Shown one piece after another: positions 1-4,646 of a DNA stretch of 5,157 nt. The position numbers and the translations under genes were made by a program. This DNA comes from Clostridia bacterium (GTDB lineage Bacteria; Bacillota; Clostridia; Oscillospirales; CAG-272). The stretch lies in the NCBI GenBank assembly GCA_900770145.1, contig CAAGJL010000308.1:1-5157 (forward strand), written 5' to 3'. The notes beneath the pieces were generated by a model that saw only the letters and a program-made list of their open reading frames with translations, had not been told where the DNA came from and ran no database searches. Within the stretch, counting starts at the first letter, position 1. Every line of letters starts with the position of its first letter.

Positions 1-273
1 ACGTTCCTCGTTATCCACAATAAGCTTTCCGTCAAAAATTTGGATGAAATTACTGCAATCAAATTCTCCATCAAAATAAGAAGCGGGATATACGAAAACA
101 TCCAACTGAATGTCGTTAACGAAAGATGTGTCATGGAATTGTTCATGGTTATAAGAAATAACCAATGCGTCAAAATCACTGTTCAGATTGTTTGTTCCGT
201 TCGCATATGAGCCATAAAGGATGATGGAAAGAGGGTTATATTTTTGCTTAATATATTCAACAATCTTCTCCAA
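1..273 (-). CDS. Nucleotidyltransferase-domain protein (MNT/KNTase fold), 3' end missing
   Basis: A reading frame of 91 codons with no stop before base 1, so the C-terminus lies outside the window. Residues 20-38 read LYGSYANGTNNLNSDFDALV in part, the GS...SDxD signature of the Pol beta-type minimal nucleotidyltransferases. D33 and D35 are the first two metal-binding acidic residues, and D58 in IQLDVFV fits the third. The family transfers a nucleotide from an NTP to a protein, RNA or small-molecule target; the substrate cannot be read here. The start is taken as TTG at 271-273 because AGGTGA (279-284) sits 5 nt upstream; a GTG at 280-282 is the alternative, but it lies inside that site. The gene is visibly AT-rich beside its GC-rich neighbours, suggesting transfer. 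It could be an MntA-type antitoxin, but the IQIFDGKLIVDN stretch looks more like the longer stand-alone clostridial proteins. No HepT partner is visible. Confidence 0.85.
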   Translation of the reverse strand, partial: MEKIVEYIKQKYNPLSIILYGSYANGTNNLNSDFDALVISYNHEQFHDTSFVNDIQLDVFVYPASYFDGEFDCSNFIQIFDGKLIVDNEER

Positions 274-278
274 CAGAA

Positions 279-284
279 TCACCT
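279..284 (-). promoter_or_regulatory. Ribosome binding site selecting the TTG start of the nucleotidyltransferase
   Basis: The minus strand reads AGGTGA, 5 nt before TTG at 271-273. The in-frame GTG at 280-282 lies within this motif and has no comparable site of its own. A third frame starting at the nearby ATG codons stops at 279-281. No in-frame ATG offers a better start. This supports TTG initiation by inference from spacing only. Confidence 0.55.
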
Positions 285-401
285 CATCAAATCCATATTT
301 GCGTTCGTTTTTTTGTTGCGGTCGGGGCAAACGAAACGCACGAGAGCAGGCACGGCGCAAAGTTGCTCTTTCCGTTTTGCCACAGTTTCTTTCGTTCCTC
401 T

Positions 402-432
402 TTTTCTTTTGAGCCGGCGGCACAAAAGAAAA
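402..432. terminator. A/T-rich inverted repeat, possible terminator of the radical SAM gene
   Basis: A perfect 10-bp inverted repeat (402-411 with 423-432, TTTTCTTTTG / CAAAAGAAAA) encloses an 11-nt GC-rich centre that can add three more pairs (413-415 with 419-421) after an A/A mismatch. It lies about 80 nt past the stop of the radical SAM gene (512, minus strand), so it could end that transcript. There is no clean T-run after the stem on the minus strand, so it is not a textbook intrinsic terminator. The rest of 285-511 shows no coding frame that I would support. Confidence 0.4.
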
Positions 433-511
433 TGCCCTGACGACATTCCCGGCGGCGCACTTTCTGACTTGTTTGCCCGCCGCGAGGCGCGCGCCAAAGT
501 GTGTCGTATGC

Positions 512-1393
512 CTAAAAATCCGGCGTATAGGCGGCGCTGGCGGAGGATTTTTCCTGCAAAAAACCCTCAAAACCCAGTTCCGCGGCGACAGCCGCCACGG
601 AGTCGTATTCAAACGCGGTCAGACGGCGGCGCAGATTTTTCGGCGCCTCCGGCGGGGCAAAATCCGGCGTGTACTGTCTCATCAACGACAGATAAATTTC
701 CCCCGCCGGCAACAGCTCCGCAAGTTCTTGCAACACGGCGATCGAATCCTTCCGGCAGCCGGGCAGCACCAGGTGCCGCACAATCATCCCCCGCTTCATC
801 AGTCCGTTTTCGCACACCGCGCCCCCGACCTGACGAAACATCTCCCGCAGAGCCGCGCGGGCATACGTCGCGTAGTCCGGCGCGGCGGAATACGCCGCGG
901 AAAGTTCCGGCGAGACATATTTGAAATCCGGCAGATAAATATCCACCAGCCCTTCAAACTGCGCCAGCGTTTCGGGCAGTTCGTACCCGCCGGTGTTATA
1001 TACCACCGGGATGTGCAGTCCCGGTTTTGCCCGCCGCAATGCCGCGGCAATTTTCCCCGCGTAGTGCGTAGGGGTCACCAGATTCAGATTGTGCGCACCC
1101 AGCGCCTCCGTTTTCAGAAACAACGCGGCAAGTTCCTCTTCGTTATATGCCTCTCCCGGCGGCGGCGTGCCCGGCGCGCGGCGGCTGATGGCGCGGTTCT
1201 GGCAGAACACACACCCCAGCGGGCACCCGGAGAAAAACACCGTACCGGAGCCGTTTTTGCCGCTGATGGGCGGCTCCTCGTAAAAATGCAGCGCGGCGCG
1301 CGCCACAAAAACCTCCGCGGGCATCCGGCAAACCCCAAATTCGCCCGCCTCGCGGTCGACACCGCACCGGCGCGGGCATTGCATACACCGCAT
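512..1393 (-). CDS. PflX-like radical SAM protein (PFL-activase homologue, COG1313 type)
   Basis: A 293-residue radical SAM protein, about the usual family length. Residues 48-67 contain GSGTVFFSGCPLGCVFCQN, with C57, C61 and C64 forming the CxxxCxxC motif that binds the 4Fe-4S cluster used to cleave S-adenosylmethionine. A second set of cysteines at the N-terminus (C3, C6, C10, C22 in CMQCPRRCGVDR...GVC) is typical of the PflX branch and may hold another metal. Other family landmarks are HNLNLVTPTHY (101-111), VVYNTGGYE (130-138), DIYLPDFKY (151-159), RHLVLPG (206-212) and SLMRQYTP (236-243). The protein is cytoplasmic and its substrate is unknown; homology to pyruvate formate-lyase activase suggests glycyl-radical or other radical modification. 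No glycyl radical enzyme is nearby. The ATG start follows AAGGGGG (1401-1407) by 7 nt. It lies 26 nt after the LRR gene in the same direction and also has its own promoter. Confidence 0.92.
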   Translation of the reverse strand: MRCMQCPRRCGVDREAGEFGVCRMPAEVFVARAALHFYEEPPISGKNGSGTVFFSGCPLGCVFCQNRAISRRAPGTPPPGEAYNEEELAALFLKTEALGAHNLNLVTPTHYAGKIAAALRRAKPGLHIPVVYNTGGYELPETLAQFEGLVDIYLPDFKYVSPELSAAYSAAPDYATYARAALREMFRQVGGAVCENGLMKRGMIVRHLVLPGCRKDSIAVLQELAELLPAGEIYLSLMRQYTPDFAPPEAPKNLRRRLTAFEYDSVAAVAAELGFEGFLQEKSSASAAYTPDF

Positions 1394-1418
1394 GGCGGCA
1401 CCCCCTTTCCTGCCTTAT

Positions 1419-1447
1419 ATTATAACGGTTTTTCCTCTCTTTTGCAA
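1419..1447 (-). promoter_or_regulatory. Sigma-A promoter for the radical SAM gene, inside the LRR gene tail
   Basis: On the minus strand, TTGCAA (1442-1447) and TATAAT (1419-1424) are separated by exactly 17 bp. The -10 is a full consensus match and the -35 matches four of six. Transcription would begin near 1411-1412, giving a leader of roughly 20 nt that just contains the ribosome binding site at 1401-1407. The -35 lies within the last codons of the LRR gene and the -10 overlaps its stop codon (1420-1422). The radical SAM gene can therefore probably be expressed independently of the LRR gene. Confidence 0.7.
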
Positions 1448-2463
1448 GTTCTGACCGCAACTTCCTCCAAGCGGTCGCAAAAGCGGAACGCCTCCGCGCC
1501 GATGGCGCAAAGCCCGCTGTCCGGCGCCAGATACACCCGGCGGAGCGTGGGGCAGTTGTAAAACGCGCCCTCCCCGATGAACGCGACCCCCGCGCCGATC
1601 TCTGCTTCCCGCAGGGCGGTGCAGTGCATAAACGCGTTGTCGGCAATCGTTTTCACCCCGACGGGCACCGTCAGCGTGACCAACCGCCGGCACCCCGAAA
1701 ACGCCGCCTCGCCGATGGTCAAAACCCTGCCCCCGCCGGGGATTGCGGCGCCGTTTGTGCCGCGGATCAGCGTGCGATCCGCAAGGCGGATCAGGCACCC
1801 GCCCCGTACCTCAAAAAAACGGTTGCCCGGCGCCACCGAAATCTCGGCAAGCTCCGCGCAGATGTCAAACGCTCTCTCCCCGATCTGTCTCAGGTCGGCG
1901 GGCAGGGAGACCGAACGCAACCCCGTGCACCCGGCAAACGCCGCGTCCCCGATCGAGCGCAACCCCGCCGGCAGCACCACGCGCGAAAGGCTCTTGCAGT
2001 CGCAGAAAGCCCCCGCGCCGATGTCTGTCAGCGCGCCCGGAAAAACAAGTTCCGTAAGCTGCACGCAACCGCGGAACGCGTCTCTGCCGATTTCCCGGAT
2101 GCTGTCCGGCAGGTGCACCCGTTGCAAAAACGTGCAACCCTCAAACGCGTGCGGTGCAATCGCCCCGGTGCCCTCGCGCACGTGCGCTTCTCCGACGCCG
2201 GAAAAACCCACCGCCACGTTGCCCCGGTATTCCACCGTGCCGCAGGGCGTTTCGCCGCCTTTTTGCCCGCTCTTTCCGGGTGCGATATTTTGCGGGCGCG
2301 CGCTGTCTTGCCGCCCGCCCTTTCCGGGTGCGGCGTTTTGCGGGCGCGCGCTGTCCTGCCGCGGATTACGCCCCCGCAAAGCCGCGCCGGGTTCCGCCGT
2401 TTTACCGCCGCGCCCCGCGCGCTCCTTATACTCCCCCGCCTCGTTGTTGTTTGTTGTTTTCAT
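1420..2463 (-). CDS. BspA-type leucine-rich repeat (LRR_5) protein, no signal peptide
   Basis: A 347-residue protein from the ATG at 2461-2463, which follows GGAAGGGAGG. A longer reading to a TTG at 2544 lacks a ribosome site and is rejected. Residues about 1-72 are low-complexity and polar, with two tandem 16-residue units (35-50 and 51-66, beginning RQDSARPQN). Residues about 102-337 hold eight roughly 23-residue repeats of the form IGxxAFxGCxxLxxVxLPxxLxx, the BspA/TpLRR pattern. After the fifth repeat comes the common insert NRFFEVRGGCLIRLADRTLIRGT. Such repeats form a curved solenoid for protein binding; BspA proteins are often on the cell surface. Here there is no hydrophobic leader, lipobox, LPXTG motif or membrane segment, so a cytoplasmic role or an unrecognised export route must be assumed. 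The ligand is unknown. It is transcribed away from the XRE gene and towards the radical SAM gene. Confidence 0.9.
   Translation of the reverse strand: MKTTNNNEAGEYKERAGRGGKTAEPGAALRGRNPRQDSARPQNAAPGKGGRQDSARPQNIAPGKSGQKGGETPCGTVEYRGNVAVGFSGVGEAHVREGTGAIAPHAFEGCTFLQRVHLPDSIREIGRDAFRGCVQLTELVFPGALTDIGAGAFCDCKSLSRVVLPAGLRSIGDAAFAGCTGLRSVSLPADLRQIGERAFDICAELAEISVAPGNRFFEVRGGCLIRLADRTLIRGTNGAAIPGGGRVLTIGEAAFSGCRRLVTLTVPVGVKTIADNAFMHCTALREAEIGAGVAFIGEGAFYNCPTLRRVYLAPDSGLCAIGAEAFRFCDRLEEVAVRTCKREEKPL
2272..2362. repeat. Two tandem 48-bp repeats within the LRR gene's N-terminal coding region
   Basis: Two copies begin at 2272 and 2320, 48 bp apart. About 43 bp align between 2272-2314 and 2320-2362, with four visible mismatches. 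The period is a whole number of codons, so each copy encodes one 16-residue unit (RQDSARPQNAAPGKGG and RQDSARPQNIAPGKSG). It looks like a recent in-frame duplication in a disordered linker, and such regions often vary in copy number between strains. Confidence 0.85.
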
Positions 2464-2466
2464 ATG

Positions 2467-2476
2467 CCTCCCTTCC
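2467..2476 (-). promoter_or_regulatory. Ribosome binding site fixing the ATG start of the LRR protein
   Basis: The minus strand reads GGAAGGGAGG just before CAT-ATG. The distal GGAAGG lies 7 nt from the ATG at 2461-2463, and the proximal GGGAGG lies 3 nt away. No comparable purine-rich site precedes the upstream TTG at 2544. This sets the protein at 347 residues rather than 374. Confidence 0.75.
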
Positions 2477-2537
2477 GCCCCATCGGCGCACCGCTTCGCA
2501 AAATCGCAAAGTTCCACCGCCGCAGCACTTCCAAATG

Positions 2538-2566
2538 TTGACAAATTCAGTTTTTTCTGCTAAAAT
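2538..2566 (+). promoter_or_regulatory. Sigma-A promoter for the XRE regulator gene
   Basis: TTGACA (2538-2543) is a perfect -35 and TAAAAT (2561-2566) a five-of-six -10, with a 17-bp spacer. The predicted start, near 2573, gives a leader of about 130 nt before the XRE gene. That leader crosses the palindrome at 2604-2637 and a weaker 7-bp inverted repeat (2659-2665 with 2677-2683). It points towards the minus-strand promoter at 2592-2620, so the two transcripts would overlap at their 5' ends. Confidence 0.7.
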
Positions 2567-2591
2567 AAGAGGTGTGGTTCACGATATGCCT

Positions 2592-2620
2592 ATTTTACTA
2601 CACAAGTTTAGAAAAATCAA
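2592..2620 (-). promoter_or_regulatory. Candidate sigma-A promoter for the LRR gene
   Basis: On the minus strand, TTGATT (2615-2620) and TAAAAT (2592-2597) are 17 bp apart, with four of six and five of six consensus matches. Transcription would begin near 2585 and run about 120 nt to the LRR start codon. Its -35 and most of its spacer fall inside the palindrome at 2604-2637, so a protein bound there would block it. The match is weaker than that of the opposing promoter. Confidence 0.5.
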
Positions 2621-2637
2621 GCAAATTTTCTAAACTT
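2604..2637. promoter_or_regulatory. 12-bp palindrome in the divergent control region, candidate operator
   Basis: AAGTTTAGAAAA (2604-2615) is perfectly mirrored by TTTTCTAAACTT (2626-2637) around a 10-nt centre. The two half-sites are about two helical turns apart, as expected for a dimeric HTH protein. The element overlaps the LRR promoter and lies downstream of the XRE promoter, so the XRE protein could repress both genes. An alternative reading is an AU-rich RNA hairpin with a T-rich tail (2638-2647) in the XRE leader, acting as an attenuator. Confidence 0.55.
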
Positions 2638-2706
2638 TTGTATTTTTGGCAGGTTTTACCACAAACGGGGTCTGAATTTGTGGAGATTTTATAAAAGGAG
2701 CAGAAA

Positions 2707-3054
2707 ATGTTCTGGGAGACTTTCAGCGAACTTTGCGCCGGGAAAAAGGTAAAACCGGGCAGGGTCGCAAAAGAGATCGGGGTGTCAAACTCCGCCGCCA
2801 CGCATTGGAAAAACGGAAAAGTGCCGCATTACGATACCCTTTTGAAAATTGCGGATTATTTCGGCGTGAGCGTGGACTATCTGCTGGGCAAGCCGCCGTG
2901 CGACGCCGGCGAGGAGACGTTGCTGCAAAAAGGGATTGATATTTTGTCCTCTCTCCCGCCTGAGAAACAAAAGGAAATGGTTGCCCTGTTGGAGTTTATG
3001 GCAGAGAAAGAGAAAAAACGAAAAGCAGAACGGGGTGCTGAAAACTCATTTTGA
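2707..3054 (+). CDS. XRE-family helix-turn-helix transcriptional regulator
   Basis: A 115-residue cytoplasmic DNA-binding protein. Residues about 16-61 are a Cro/C1-type HTH: RVAKEIGVSNSAATHWKNG carries the two HTH helices, and TLLKIADYFGVSVDYLLG is the highly typical fourth and fifth helix region. A charged linker leads to an amphipathic helical tail (76-106, with SSLPPEKQKEMVALLEFM), probably for dimerisation or partner binding. The ATG follows AGGAG (2696-2700) by 6 nt. The target is not known; the palindrome at 2604-2637 in its own leader suggests autoregulation and control of the divergent LRR gene. Similar short regulators occur in phages and integrative elements, but no integrase or phage gene is visible here. 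The last codons form the left arm of a long hairpin. Confidence 0.9.
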   Translation: MFWETFSELCAGKKVKPGRVAKEIGVSNSAATHWKNGKVPHYDTLLKIADYFGVSVDYLLGKPPCDAGEETLLQKGIDILSSLPPEKQKEMVALLEFMAEKEKKRKAERGAENSF

Positions 3055-3070
3055 GTTTTCGGCACCCCGT
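3030..3070. terminator. 19-bp hairpin spanning the XRE gene's stop codon
   Basis: Bases 3030-3048 pair with 3052-3070 around a TTT loop: 18 Watson-Crick pairs and one G-U (3039 with 3061). The stop codon TGA at 3052-3054 starts the right arm, so the mRNA end is folded while the last codons are translated. No T-run follows on the plus strand, so it is better read as a 3'-end stabiliser or a helper of the terminator at 3083-3105 than as a terminator alone. Confidence 0.6.
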
Positions 3071-3082
3071 CGACATTGATCC

Positions 3083-3105
3083 CGGCGGCAGAGAGCCGCC
3101 GTTTT
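3083..3105 (+). terminator. Intrinsic terminator after the XRE gene
   Basis: A 7-bp GC-only stem (CGGCGGC, 3083-3089, with GCCGCCG, 3095-3101) has a 5-nt AGAGA loop and is followed by TTTT (3102-3105). It lies about 30 nt after the XRE stop. The T-run is short, so readthrough to the next terminator at 3195-3241 is likely. Confidence 0.65.
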
Positions 3106-3194
3106 GCCACAAAAAACGGAAAAACCAAGAGACAGAAAGCAAACACGACCGGGATCACCACAAAAGCGCCGACTCCCCGACCGACATTCGGGAA

Positions 3195-3241
3195 AGGCTG
3201 TTAAAAACCGATGTTTTTAACAGCCTCCTTTTTCTTTTTTT
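3195..3241 (+). terminator. Strong intrinsic terminator upstream of the small gene
   Basis: A 14-bp perfect stem (3195-3208 with 3213-3226, core GGCTGTTAAAAAC) with a CGAT loop is followed by a long T-rich tract (3229-3241). No gene I can support lies between the preceding terminator and this one, so it probably stops readthrough from the XRE gene. It insulates the promoter at 3252-3280, which begins about 10 bases later. Confidence 0.85.
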
Positions 3242-3251
3242 ACGGCAACGA

Positions 3252-3280
3252 TTGACAATTTTTGACAAATAAGGTATAAT
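3252..3280 (+). promoter_or_regulatory. Perfect-consensus sigma-A promoter of the 58-residue gene
   Basis: TTGACA (3252-3257) and TATAAT (3275-3280) are both full consensus hexamers, with a 17-bp spacer. A second TTGACA at 3262-3267 lies in the spacer but is too close to serve this -10. Transcription would start near 3287, leaving a leader of about 43 nt. This is the best promoter in the window and predicts strong, possibly constitutive expression unless a repressor is involved. Confidence 0.88.
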
Positions 3281-3329
3281 ATAGTCATTCGGTCGGCTTG
3301 AATCGGAATAAAACACGGGAGGTGATGAG

Positions 3330-3506
3330 ATGTTAGCGGTTCGCATTGAAAAAGTAAAACAGTTATTTTCGGCATTAACCGGGGAGGAGCAGGAGCGCTG
3401 GCTGCGCCTGTTGGAGGAGGCGCGGCGGAAAGACGCCGTAAACACCGCCCCGGGGGACCCTCCGGTGCAAAATCACCCTGCGCACCCCGACCTGCCGCAA
3501 CGGTAA
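3330..3506 (+). CDS. Small 58-residue helical protein of unknown function
   Basis: I do not recognise this protein. ATG at 3330 to TAA at 3504-3506 encodes 58 residues beginning MLAVRIEKVKQLFSALTGEE. The gene call rests on three signals in register: a perfect promoter (3252-3280), a near-perfect Shine-Dalgarno site GGAGGTGAT (3318-3326, with 7 nt from GGAGG to the ATG), and a hairpin 38 nt after the stop. Residues about 3-35 should form charged amphipathic helices; residues 37-58 are Pro/Asn/His-rich and probably disordered. There is no signal peptide, membrane segment or metal motif. Residues 12-30 align without gaps to residues 79-97 of the upstream XRE protein (7 of 19 identical, including the LxxEEQ/PEKQ turn and LLE). 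This suggests, by inference, a detached tail domain that might bind the regulator. It could equally be an unrelated small helical protein. Confidence 0.72.
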   Translation: MLAVRIEKVKQLFSALTGEEQERWLRLLEEARRKDAVNTAPGDPPVQNHPAHPDLPQR

Positions 3507-3551
3507 ATAAACGCGCGCACCGTGCCGCCGCAACGGTAAACGAACGCGCGC
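3495..3551. repeat. 33-bp tandem repeat across the small gene's stop codon
   Basis: CCGCAACGGTAAA followed by ACGCGCGC occurs at 3495-3518 and again at 3528-3551. The 24-bp copies differ at two adjacent bases (TA versus CG), and the period is 33 bp. The first copy encodes the end of the small protein and contains its TAA; the second keeps a TAA in the same frame but is not translated. The end of the second copy forms the left arm of the hairpin at 3545-3573. Confidence 0.75.
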
Positions 3552-3573
3552 CCCGCCGAGGGCGGGGCGCGCG
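3545..3573. terminator. GC-rich hairpin between convergent genes, probable bidirectional terminator
   Basis: A perfect 13-bp stem (3545-3557 with 3561-3573) of almost only G and C has a GAG loop. It lies 38 nt after the small gene's stop and 16 nt after the lipoprotein's stop on the opposite strand. Modest T-rich stretches follow on both strands (minus: TTCGTTTACC; plus: GGTTCGGTTTCC). Its position between converging genes makes termination from both sides the simplest reading. Confidence 0.7.
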
Positions 3574-3589
3574 AGGGTTCGGTTTCCGA

Positions 3590-4609
3590 TTATTTCTTAT
3601 ATTCAAACTCTTCGGTGATGCTCTTTTCTTCCTGCGTTTTCTTGGTGGGCATCACGTTATTGCGGAAGCCTTCCGTCACCACGGAGTCGGCGGCGTTCTT
3701 TCCGTACAGCACAATCAGCTGCGCGCCGGCGTCGGTCTTTTTCAGTTTGATCATCCAGTCGTTGTCGCCAAGGGTTGCCATCAGCGCCTCGTCGGTTCTG
3801 TCCGTGGGGCCGACAAGGATTTCATAATCGCCGTAAGCGCGGGTGTCTTTCTTGATTTCCAGCTCAAAGCCGGTCTGTTTGGAAATGTAATCGCGCAGTT
3901 TTTCCGCCACGCCTTCGCTGGTGTCGTCTTTCTTCGCATAGGCGATCAGGAAACTGTCGATCCGCGCGCCGAAAATCTCAAACAGGCTGTAAGAGTATGT
4001 ACCGGTCTCTTTCTGATTCTGAGAAGATTTGAACGTCAGGCTGAACAAAGACCCCGTACTGCCGTTGGAATCCACATATCTCTTGACCTCATAGCGGTTT
4101 CCCTGCTCATATACAAAAGAGTTGAGGAACTGGGTCAGCGCTTTGACGGTGCCGGAGTCGGAAGAGCTGCCAAGCACCAGCTTGGTGCCGACAACCTGCA
4201 TTGTCCAGTCGCTGCTGCGCATATTTTTCAGAGTGTTGATACTCTCCTCCCGGTTGGTCATGCCGACCAGAATCTCCTTGCCCGTGACGATGTCGTTCTC
4301 GTCCTCACGGTCGGAGAAACACTCTCTCATCTCCACGTCGGCGCCGGTGTAGGTTTTGATCGCTTTCACGATGTTGCCTATGGTGTCCACCACTTCGCCG
4401 GAGGCGTTGTAGTCGTACACAATCACATAGCTTGCCACGCCCTTGTTGACCAGCACCAGCTCGGTATCCGTGGGGGTGTTGCCGGTCTGACCCGGGTTGT
4501 TCGGCGTGGTCGGGTTATCCGGTTGTTCCGGATCTTTTTTGCAGGCGGCAAACAGGCTGCACAGCATCAGTACGGCAAGCAGGAACGCAACAATCTTGGT
4601 TGTTTTCAT
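3590..4609 (-). CDS. Secreted lipoprotein with two tandem GH67N/GH20b-like domains
   Basis: A 339-residue protein. Residues 1-22 are a lipoprotein signal peptide (basic start, hydrophobic core, LFAAC) with C23 as the lipidation site, so it should be anchored outside the cell membrane. Residues 24-48 are a Pro/Asn/Thr-rich tether. Two similar units follow: about 58-166 (EILVGMTNR, then SSDWTMQVVGTKLVLGSS) and about 217-316 (EILVGPTDR, then DNDWMIKLKKTDAGAQLIVLYG). The alternation of a helix ending in TG, a strand, EI-VG-T-R and a strand-turn-strand recalls the N-terminal accessory domain of alpha-glucuronidases and GH20 enzymes. No catalytic glycosidase domain follows, so a binding or scaffold role is more likely than catalysis. 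The ATG follows AGGAGA (4616-4621) by 6 nt. It lies 37 nt after the EEP gene with no terminator between, so the two are probably cotranscribed. The domain name is from recall of the pattern. Confidence 0.8.
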   Translation of the reverse strand: MKTTKIVAFLLAVLMLCSLFAACKKDPEQPDNPTTPNNPGQTGNTPTDTELVLVNKGVASYVIVYDYNASGEVVDTIGNIVKAIKTYTGADVEMRECFSDREDENDIVTGKEILVGMTNREESINTLKNMRSSDWTMQVVGTKLVLGSSSDSGTVKALTQFLNSFVYEQGNRYEVKRYVDSNGSTGSLFSLTFKSSQNQKETGTYSYSLFEIFGARIDSFLIAYAKKDDTSEGVAEKLRDYISKQTGFELEIKKDTRAYGDYEILVGPTDRTDEALMATLGDNDWMIKLKKTDAGAQLIVLYGKNAADSVVTEGFRNNVMPTKKTQEEKSITEEFEYKK

Positions 4610-4646
4610 AGCGGTTCTCCTTTTTTTCGGAAATTGGGAAATGGAC

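Noticed and set aside
279..497. Minus-strand frame of 72 codons between the radical SAM and nucleotidyltransferase genes
   Set aside because: Arg/Lys-rich low-complexity translation with no domain; it overlaps the start region of the nucleotidyltransferase and contains the inverted repeat at 402-432.
473..1561. Long plus-strand frame of 362 codons
   Set aside because: Antisense to the radical SAM gene; Arg/His-rich translation typical of GC-rich shadow frames and no recognisable motif.
2272..2367. Possible CRISPR-like repeat pair
   Set aside because: The units are directly adjacent, in frame, GC-rich and coding, with no unique spacers.
2464..2544. 27-residue N-terminal extension of the LRR protein to a TTG start
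   Set aside because: It lacks a ribosome binding site and has no hydrophobic leader, while the ATG at 2461-2463 has a strong ribosome site.
1577..2563. Plus-strand frames opposite the LRR gene (1577-2563, 1624-2541)
   Set aside because: Antisense of a clear LRR repeat protein; Ala/Pro/Arg-rich with no domain.
2877..3161. Minus-strand frame starting with a hydrophobic segment (MVIPVVFAFCLLVF)
   Set aside because: It would be a small membrane protein, but it starts at GTG with only a distant purine-rich site, runs through two hairpins and overlaps the XRE coding region on the other strand.
3051..3272. Plus-strand frame of 73 codons after the XRE gene
   Set aside because: It spans two terminators and the promoter of the next gene, so it cannot be a sensible coding unit.
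3177..3296. 8-bp inverted pair CCGACCGA (3177-3184) and TCGGTCGG (3289-3296) around the terminator and promoter of the small gene
   Set aside because: Too short and too far apart (about 100 bp) to separate from chance in this sequence.
3217..3606. Minus-strand frame opposite the small gene
   Set aside because: Antisense to the promoter, ribosome site and frame of the 58-residue gene, and it overlaps the 3' end of the lipoprotein gene. Ala/Pro/Arg-rich with no domain.
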